From positions 3,402,593-3,466,592 of the forward strand of contig NZ_CP019791.1 of assembly GCF_002007645.1 (NCBI RefSeq): a stretch of 64,000 nucleotides of DNA, given 5' to 3'. The notes beneath the pieces were generated by a model, which worked only from the letters and a program-made list of their open reading frames with translations, made no database searches and was not told the DNA's origin. A program made the translations under genes and the position numbers. Position 1 is the stretch's first letter, and each line of letters begins with the position of its first letter. Below, in pieces: positions 43,985 to 50,473 of this stretch. The stretch is from Anaerohalosphaera lusitana. Its GTDB lineage: Bacteria > Planctomycetota > Phycisphaerae > Sedimentisphaerales > Anaerohalosphaeraceae.

Positions 43985-46228
43985 ATGGCAACCAAATCGT
44001 ACCGTGCCCGGATCCTCACCGACTCCCGCCTCGCCGCCGCACTCGATCGCACCCACGTCGTCTTTGTAGAATCGCTCAAGCAGATGATCAATACATACCT
44101 CCGCATGCAGAACGGCAAATTCGGCCCCGACCATAAGAAGCTCGCCCAGATAATGCTCTCCCGCTCCAACACTTTTGCCCACGGCGTTATGGACCAGATA
44201 ACCCGCGACCAACCCACCTCGACACTGGACGAAGAATGGACCGACCTCGCCCGTCGCATACACAAAACCACGGGCCCTCTCTTCCTCCAGGCCGAACGCT
44301 TCGCAACCGTCAAGAACCGCGCTATACACACAAAATCTCGCGGCAAGGTCATCCCTTCTCCAGAAACACTCGCCGTACCAGCCAAATTCTGGCACCAGGT
44401 CTGCGACAGCGCCTCCGCCTACATCCGCTCAAACCGAGAACTCATGCAGCAGTGGCGGAAGGACCGCGCAGCCTGGCTCAAAGACAAAAACGAATGGCAG
44501 CAAAAGCACCCCGAATTCATGCAGTTCTATAACGGCCCATATCAAAACTTCCTCAAGCTATGCGATGACGACCGCATCACCTCCCAGCTCGCCGCCGAAC
44601 AGCAGCCTACCGCCTCCAAAAACAACCGCCCCCGTAAGACCGGCAAACGCTTCGCCCGCTGGCACCTCTGGTACAAATGGCTCAGCGAAAACCCCGAAAT
44701 AATAGAATGGCGAAACAAGGCCTCCGCCTCAGACTTCAAAACCGTCACCGACGACGTTCGCAAACAGATAATCACCAAATACCCCCAGCAGAACAAATAC
44801 ATTACCCGCCTGCTCGACTGGCTCGAAGACAACAACCCCGAACTCAAAACCCTCGAAAACCTACGCCGAACATACGTCAAAAAATTCGACTCCTTCAAAA
44901 GACCCCCGACCCTCACGCTCCCCTCGCCGTACAGACACCCCTACTGGTTCACCATGGAACTCGACCAGTTCTACAAAAAAGCAGACTTCGAAAATGGAAC
45001 CATCCAACTCCTGCTCATAGACGAGGACGACGACGGCAACTGGTTCTTCAACTGGATGCCCGCCAGCCTCAAGCCCGACCCCCGACTCGTCCCCTCATGG
45101 CGCGCCGAAACATTCGAAACCGAAGGCCGCTTTCCGCCATATCTCGGCGGAAAGATCGGCAAAAAGCTCTCACGCCCCGCACCGACCGACGCCGAACGAA
45201 AAGCAGGCATCGCCGGCGCAAAGCTCATGATCAAGAACAACCGCAGCGAACTGCTCTTCACGGTCTTCGAACAGGATTGCCCGCCGCGTGTCAAATGGGC
45301 AAAAACCAAAAACCGAAAATGCCCCGCCGACAACGCCTTCTCCTCCGACGGCAAAACACGCAAACCCCTGCGCATACTTTCAATCGACCTCGGCATCCGT
45401 CACATCGGCGCATTCGCTCTCACACAGGGCACACGAAACGACTCCGCATGGCAAACCGAATCACTCAAAAAAGGCATCATAAACAGCCCCTCAATACCCC
45501 CGCTCCGTCAGGTCCGCCGCCACGACTACGACCTCAAACGAAAACGCCGCCGCCACGGAAAACCCGTAAAGGGCCAGCGATCGAACGCAAACCTTCAGGC
45601 CCACAGAACCAACATGGCACAGGACCGCTTCAAGAAAGGCGCATCCGCCATCGTCTCACTCGCCCGCGAACACTCCGCCGACCTCATCCTGTTCGAAAAT
45701 CTCCATAGCCTCAAATTCTCCGCATTTGACGAACGCTGGATGAACCGCCAGCTCCGCGACATGAACCGACGACACATCGTCGAACTCGTCAGCGAACAGG
45801 CCCCCGAATTCGGCATCACCGTCAAGGACGACATTAATCCCTGGATGACAAGCCGCATATGCTCCAACTGCAACCTCCCCGGCTTCCGCTTCTCCATGAA
45901 AAAGAAAAACCCCTACCGCGAAAAACTCCCTCGCGAAAAATGCACCGACTTCGGCTACCCCGTCTGGGAACCCGGCGGCCACCTCTTCCGATGCCCCCAC
46001 TGCGATCATCGCGTAAACGCCGACATAAACGCAGCCGCAAATCTCGCCAACAAATTCTTCGGCCTCGGCTACTGGAACAACGGCCTCAAATACGACGCCG
46101 AAACCAAAACTTTCACCGTCCACACAGACAAAAAAACACCGCCCCTCATCTTCAAGCCTCGACCCCAATTCGACCTCTGGGCGGACTCGGTAAAAACTCG
46201 CAAACAGCTCGGCCCCGATCCATTCTGA
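43985..46228 (+). CDS. Compact type V (Cas12b/Cas12g-like) CRISPR effector nuclease
   Basis: 747 residues, directly upstream of a CRISPR array. RuvC catalytic set intact: D468 in 'LRILSIDLGIRHIGAFAL', E571 in 'LILFENLHSLKF' and D680 in 'RVNADINAAANLANKFF'. A C4 zinc ribbon (C626/C629, 'ICSNC'; C670/C673, 'CPHC') lies between RuvC-II and RuvC-III. The N-terminus 'MATKSYRARI' and the 'FTHEV'-like 'FAHGVMD' recall Cas12b, and 'PTLTLPSPYRHPYWFTMEL' followed by 'PYLGGKIGKKL' parallels the pre-RuvC part of Cas12b. The size and the zinc ribbon recall Cas12g; Cas12b is typically about 1,100-1,300 residues. A lysine/arginine-rich segment (about 516-535) lies between RuvC-I and -II. Subtype is from memory of family sequences, not a search. 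No cas1/cas2/cas4 nearby. Codon use matches the neighbours, so it is not a very recent arrival. Confidence 0.88.
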   Translation: MATKSYRARILTDSRLAAALDRTHVVFVESLKQMINTYLRMQNGKFGPDHKKLAQIMLSRSNTFAHGVMDQITRDQPTSTLDEEWTDLARRIHKTTGPLFLQAERFATVKNRAIHTKSRGKVIPSPETLAVPAKFWHQVCDSASAYIRSNRELMQQWRKDRAAWLKDKNEWQQKHPEFMQFYNGPYQNFLKLCDDDRITSQLAAEQQPTASKNNRPRKTGKRFARWHLWYKWLSENPEIIEWRNKASASDFKTVTDDVRKQIITKYPQQNKYITRLLDWLEDNNPELKTLENLRRTYVKKFDSFKRPPTLTLPSPYRHPYWFTMELDQFYKKADFENGTIQLLLIDEDDDGNWFFNWMPASLKPDPRLVPSWRAETFETEGRFPPYLGGKIGKKLSRPAPTDAERKAGIAGAKLMIKNNRSELLFTVFEQDCPPRVKWAKTKNRKCPADNAFSSDGKTRKPLRILSIDLGIRHIGAFALTQGTRNDSAWQTESLKKGIINSPSIPPLRQVRRHDYDLKRKRRRHGKPVKGQRSNANLQAHRTNMAQDRFKKGASAIVSLAREHSADLILFENLHSLKFSAFDERWMNRQLRDMNRRHIVELVSEQAPEFGITVKDDINPWMTSRICSNCNLPGFRFSMKKKNPYREKLPREKCTDFGYPVWEPGGHLFRCPHCDHRVNADINAAANLANKFFGLGYWNNGLKYDAETKTFTVHTDKKTPPLIFKPRPQFDLWADSVKTRKQLGPDPF

Positions 46229-46235
46229 TTTTCAC

Positions 46236-46263
46236 TTGCGATCGAACCCGAATTATATATAAT
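46236..46263 (+). promoter_or_regulatory. Candidate promoter for the effector-array intergenic RNA
   Basis: TTGCGA (46236-46241) and TATAAT (46258-46263) with a 16-bp spacer, beginning 8 bp after the effector stop codon. It points toward the CRISPR array. Confidence 0.6.
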
Positions 46264-46269
46264 AATATA

Positions 46270-46530
46270 CGCCTATCAGCCAACATGCTCGCTTTGCGAA
46301 GGCTGACGGCCCGCTCTCATTTGGCATTGCCGGGAGCCGGAGTTTTCGGAAGAGAGTGTCGACGACTGCTGATCTCCGCATCCGCGTCCTGTTCGCCAGG
46401 CCGGGTCGGGTGTACGGATCATGCTGGCAGCAGTCTACGCCGAGAACATTCGCTTTTTTATATGTGCATAAGTTGCCGCGAACTCCAGGCGCGCACGAAT
46501 TCCCCGGCAGGTTCGCGGAATGTGCCTAAT
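46270..46530 (+). ncRNA. Candidate tracrRNA region (structured, with short anti-repeat matches)
   Basis: Non-coding DNA between effector and array. The first part (about 46310-46370) folds into a long stem closed by CGCTCTC/GAGAGTG. CATTCGC at 46447-46453, directly before six T (46454-46459), is complementary to GCGAATG of the CRISPR repeat. A second match, TTCGCGG-AA-TGTGC at 46512-46525, can pair with GCACA...CCGCGAA of the repeat (12 pairs with a small internal loop). Cas12b and Cas12g need a tracrRNA, so one is expected here. Which match is the real anti-repeat, and the RNA ends, are undecided. Confidence 0.5.
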
Positions 46531-46666
46531 TCCGCAGCATAAAGGGACTTACAGAAATTATATCCTATGTATTCACACGCTTATTGCTTAAAAACACAAT
46601 GTCCCGCCGGGGTTCGCGATATGCGCCGCCCAAACCACTGAAAACAAACAACTTGCAAACACAGCC

Positions 46667-47550
46667 GGCGCAACCCGCACACAACCGCGAATGGACACCA
46701 GTCTCCAAATTAAGATATTAGTGTCTGTTACGGCGCAACCCGCACACAACCGCGAATGGACACACTCAATCAACTTCATAAACTTCTTCTGACTCTCAGG
46801 CGCAACCCGCACACAACCGCGAATGGACACAACTCCCGGGCATACTCGACATCCGAACCCCCAAGGCGCAACCCGCACACAACCGCGAATGGACACACAA
46901 ACTGTTTCGCTACCCTCACCGCCCCCCTCATGGCGCAACCCGCACACAACCGCGAATGGACACGGTACTTGATCCATGACAACCTCACCAAATTAGAGGC
47001 GCAACCCGCACACAACCGCGAATGGACACTATCAAAGGCGCGAATCTCTCGTTATTGTCTTCGGCGCAACCCGCACATAACCGCGAATGGACACCTATGT
47101 GATTTTTCGCGATCTCTCGCGTTATTCGGCGCAACCCGCACACAACCGCGAATGGACACAAGTTGATGTTAGCAGTACGCACACACCGAGCACGGCGCAA
47201 CCCGCACACAACCGCGAATGGACACGCCAGCTTATGACAGCGAGGCGAAAAAGTCTGAGGCGCAACCCGCACACAACCGCGAATGGACACGTTTTGTGCT
47301 CGTGCCATAAACCTAGTATACCTGGCGCAACCCGCACACAACCGCGAATGGACACCTGTTGCGCACAGTGTACTTAGAATCACGGTGAGGCGCAACCCGC
47401 ACACAACCGCGAATGGACACCTGAACAACATGGTATCTAAATGGTATCTAATAGGCGCAACCCGCACACAACCGCGAATGGACACCTGAACAACATGGTA
47501 TCTAAATGGTATCTAATAGGCGCAACCCGCACACAACCGCGAACAAACCC
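46667..47550 (+). CRISPR. CRISPR array, 14 repeats of 32 bp, 13 spacers of 33-35 bp
   Basis: The repeat starts GGCGCAACCCGCACAC and ends CGCGAATGGACAC. Repeat starts: 46667, 46732, 46799, 46865, 46932, 46998, 47063, 47128, 47194, 47259, 47324, 47389, 47454, 47519. Repeat 7 has one C-to-T change. The last repeat keeps the first 25 bases but its end is GAACAAACCC instead of GAATGGACAC, which marks the distal end and puts the leader on the effector side. The ...GGACAC 3' end resembles the ...GGCAC end of Cas12b repeats, consistent with + strand transcription. Spacers 12 and 13 are identical. All 'proteins' predicted across it, on either strand, are translations of the repeats. Confidence 0.98.
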
Positions 47551-47693
47551 ATGTGCCGCTCGAGGCCACGGAGGCCAATCTACGTACGCAACACGCCCAC
47601 ACTGACGAAACTTAACCAACTCGCCTCCCACTATACCAAAAACCCAGCAAACAAAAGACAAAGCCTATGGACCCGCAAATTGCTTAAGTGTGT

Positions 47694-47713
47694 TGATAAT
47701 GATTATCTTTATC
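47694..47713. promoter_or_regulatory. Fur-box-like palindrome 1
   Basis: TGATAATGATTATCTTTATC, 17 of 19 positions match the Fur consensus GATAATGATAATCATTATC. Confidence 0.5.
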
Positions 47714-47887
47714 TGTCAAGGCGAGGAAACCCATCACGGTTTAACAACACAAACCCCCATGGTTGAAATCCACCGACACACACCAAAATGTCAAACCGAA
47801 AATATCCCATCACAAAACCCGAAAACCGGACCAATCCTCTACTCCCACCTCCAATTCCCGAACCCACCAACCGCATAACATTTAAAT

Positions 47888-47966
47888 GAAAAGTCCGCCG
47901 AGAATGGACCTACCAAAAAGCACGCCTAATGCGCGGCTGTTATATTCTGCCCCGGCCTAACGGACG
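47888..47966 (+). repeat. Dispersed intergenic repeat, copy C
   Basis: Starts AAAAGTCCGCCGAGAATGG, contains CCAAAAAGCACG as in copy B and GCTGTTATATTCTGC as in copy A. Confidence 0.65.
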
Positions 47967-48195
47967 CACGACCAACACCACACCACCTACGAACGACCAA
48001 CCACCCGGCCAACCCACGCCGTCACCAAAAAACAAATCGTCACACTCTGCGCGCACTCCAGGCAATCGCCACAACCAACTTCCGGAATACCACCGAACAA
48101 AAGAGCCCCACCCGGTAAGCAGACCCTTCCCTGCAAAATCAGATACCCATCAGAGAGAACAAACCGCCTATAAACGTGCGAGCAAAAAAGCGTAT

Positions 48196-48215
48196 TGATA
48201 ATAGTTATCATTATC
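48196..48215. promoter_or_regulatory. Fur-box-like palindrome 2
   Basis: TGATAATAGTTATCATTATC, 16 of 19 positions match the Fur consensus. Confidence 0.45.
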
Positions 48216-48431
48216 TCCACCACAAGAAATGCCCCTCCCCCCCTTTCTCGACAAGCCATTGTTGAACTCCACCCACACAGCCAACTGCCAAAGAGCCAAA
48301 TAGCCAAAACCGCACACAGCCGCCCCCCCAAGCACCACCCAAACACCAAAACTAAAAACTAAAAAAGAAAACAATACACATCGACTCCACAACACTTCAT
48401 GCCAAAAAATCCCAAACCCCAATCCCGTGTC

Positions 48432-48451
48432 GATCATGATTATCATTATTA
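48432..48451. promoter_or_regulatory. Fur-box-like palindrome 3
   Basis: GATCATGATTATCATTATTA, 16 of 19 positions match the Fur consensus. Confidence 0.42.
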
Positions 48452-48556
48452 ACAAAACAGTCCTCCAGCCCTTTCTTCGTGCTCCTTCGTGCCCTTCGTG
48501 GTGAAAACTGTCTTCAAAGAATCTCCCACTTGACAGGTAGGAAATAGCCTGTCAGC

Positions 48557-48630
48557 TTTTACCCACTTTTACCCCATTTTCACCCCACCTATATACCACT
48601 TTTGCTCGTTTTTACCCTACTTTTGCCCCC
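48557..48630 (+). repeat. Degenerate short tandem repeats (TTTTACCCC type)
   Basis: Imperfect copies such as TTTTACCCAC, TTTTACCCCA, TTTTCACCCCA, TTTTTACCCTAC and TTTTGCCCCC follow one another at roughly 10-12 base spacing, with one longer interruption. Confidence 0.55.
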
Positions 48631-49103
48631 TCAAAAAAGCCCAAAATCAGCCCATTTCAGCCAATGTCCTATTTACCAGGTGTCCACTCTCAGCACCTTT
48701 ACCCATATCCGAAGGAAGAAAACACCCCTTCCCAAAAGCAAAATACCCACGATTTCCCAGCCGACCCCCATTTCAGCCCAACCCACTGGGCAATATCCCC
48801 CACTAGCACGTAAACTCCTCAAACACGCCACCCAACCGCTCAGATTACCCTTAAAAACATCCAAGCCGACCGCCACTGTCTACATATTTGCATCGCAAAA
48901 TCCGCTCAAAACTACCGATTTGAACGCCCCAAACAGCGAAAACACCGCTCTCAGCCGTAAAAACCACCAAACCACGACACAAAACATCCCTACCACCCAT
49001 CACTCTGATATCCACCACATACGCCCGATTACCACATCTACCAACCCCAAATAGCCTAACCCCAACCCAGTTTAAACTACATCCAACATAAAACACAAGT
49101 ACG

Positions 49104-49130
49104 TTGTGATAATGATTATCATTATCACAA
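49104..49130. promoter_or_regulatory. Fur-box-like palindrome 4 (perfect 13-bp arms)
   Basis: TTGTGATAATGAT, a single central T, then its exact reverse complement. 18 of 19 core positions match the Fur consensus. It lies just downstream of dprA, so no obvious target gene follows it. Confidence 0.6.
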
Positions 49131-49176
49131 CCAGCCTCGCCATTGCCTCAAAAACAGCTAAGATTACACGCCCACA

Positions 49177-50379
49177 TCATTTCTTCACGAAAACATTCCC
49201 CGGCAACTGTTTCACTAAACCCTTTAACCGCAAGGAGATAAGTGCACTGTTCACCTCCCCCGCACCCCGTCCGCACGCCCGTATGACCTCCTCAACATGC
49301 ACCGGCTCACCGTCAAAACTGCCCAGAACCGCCTTCTCGCCGTCGCTGAGATTCAGTCTCGCTGCATCAAAGAGCGGCGTCTCCACCTTGCCCTTAGTCT
49401 TTGTCTCACAAGCACTTACATGACCTTTCAGCCCCTCGCCCACATACCCAAGCGTCTCCATCACATCCTCCACGCTGTCCACCAGACGCGCACCTTCCTT
49501 TATCAACCCGTTTGATCCTTTACTTCTCGGTGAATCGATCCTGCCGGGCACCGCCATCACCTCCCGATTGTTCGTAAGTGCTTGTTTGGCAGTGATTAAC
49601 GCGCCGCTCCGTGCCGCCGCCTCGATCACGATCACCCCCATAACAAGCCCTGCAATTATCCGGTTTCGGGCCGGAAAATTCTGCGACAAAGGCTCAAATC
49701 CCAAAGGCAGCTCACTGATAACCGCCCCGTTTCCCCCGCCCGGACCATTAGCATCACCAACGTAAGTCTTTTTATTGCCGTCACTTGCGCGCCCGCATAT
49801 CAGCTCGAACAGCTTCCTGTTCTCCGGCGGAAATACGTTGCCCAGCCCGCAGCCCTGCACCGCGATAGTCCGTCCACCTGCCGCCAGCGCACCGCGATGC
49901 GCTGCCGTATCGATCCCGCGAGCCAGACCGCTGACGATCGTAAATCCTGATGAGGCAAGCACATGCGCAAATCTCTCCGCCTGCTCCTTTCCGTAAATAC
50001 TGCACCCTCGCGACCCTACTATCGCCACCGCCAGGCTGTCCGACCTGGCAAATTCCCCCTTCACATACAGTACCGGCGGCGGATCATAAGTCTCCTTCAG
50101 CGCCATTGGATACCGCGCATCATCTATCGTAATGACTGTCACGCCCAGCTTATCGGCAAGCTCTAACTCCTTGCCTGCATTGAAGTTATCAATACTGCCC
50201 CTGATTGCATTCGCCGTCTTGGGCCCCACTCCCTCTACCTTCGTGAGCTGATGAACCGACGCCCCGAGCACATCCTCAACCGTCCCAAAATGCTTCCTGA
50301 GCCTGATAAACGTCTTAGGCCCAACCCCGTCCGCCCTCACCAGCCGAAGCCAGTTCTCCACTCCCTCAGAATGATTCAT
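49177..50379 (-). CDS. dprA: DNA processing protein DprA/Smf
   Basis: 400 residues. N-terminal helix-hairpin-helix pair ('GVGPKTFIRLRKHFGT' and 'VEGVGPKTANAIRGS'), then the DprA Rossmann-like core 'VAIVGSRGCSIYGKEQAERFA', 'IVSGLARGIDTAAHRGAL', 'FPARNRIIAGLVMGVIVIEAAARSGALITAKQAL', and a C-terminal winged-helix-like region ending 'LKGLVKQLPGNVFVKK'. DprA loads RecA on incoming single-stranded DNA in natural transformation. Compared with the usual core there is an insertion of about 20 residues ('GRASDGNKKTYVGDANGPGGGNG'). Confidence 0.95.
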   Translation of the reverse strand: MNHSEGVENWLRLVRADGVGPKTFIRLRKHFGTVEDVLGASVHQLTKVEGVGPKTANAIRGSIDNFNAGKELELADKLGVTVITIDDARYPMALKETYDPPPVLYVKGEFARSDSLAVAIVGSRGCSIYGKEQAERFAHVLASSGFTIVSGLARGIDTAAHRGALAAGGRTIAVQGCGLGNVFPPENRKLFELICGRASDGNKKTYVGDANGPGGGNGAVISELPLGFEPLSQNFPARNRIIAGLVMGVIVIEAAARSGALITAKQALTNNREVMAVPGRIDSPRSKGSNGLIKEGARLVDSVEDVMETLGYVGEGLKGHVSACETKTKGKVETPLFDAARLNLSDGEKAVLGSFDGEPVHVEEVIRACGRGAGEVNSALISLRLKGLVKQLPGNVFVKK

Positions 50380-50473
50380 TATAAATTCCTTTTTTTAACT
50401 GAGCTAAACCACGGACTTTATAATTGCAAGTCTAAGCAATTCTATATTTCTTAAAGCATCTTCGTTTTTAATA

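Larger units (their letters stand above)
47551..49176. other. 1.6-kb gene-poor, strongly C/A-biased region
   Basis: No supported gene on either strand. The + strand is very poor in G (in 48301-48360 I count 27 C against 5 G). It contains four Fur-box-like palindromes, copy C of the dispersed repeat, degenerate TTTTACCCC-type repeats (48557-48630) and a triple CTTCGTGC-like block (48475-48501). A 39-codon frame at 47758-47877 follows the first box but lacks a good ribosome-binding site. Confidence 0.65.

Noticed and set aside
46588-47661. Repeated Cys-rich proteins on both strands (for example 'SIRGCVRVAP', 'HSRLCAGCA')
   Set aside because: They are translations of the CRISPR repeats in different frames, not genes.
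47758-47877. 39-codon frame after the first Fur-box-like site
   Set aside because: No good ribosome-binding site and a Pro/His/Thr-rich composition typical of random C/A-rich DNA.
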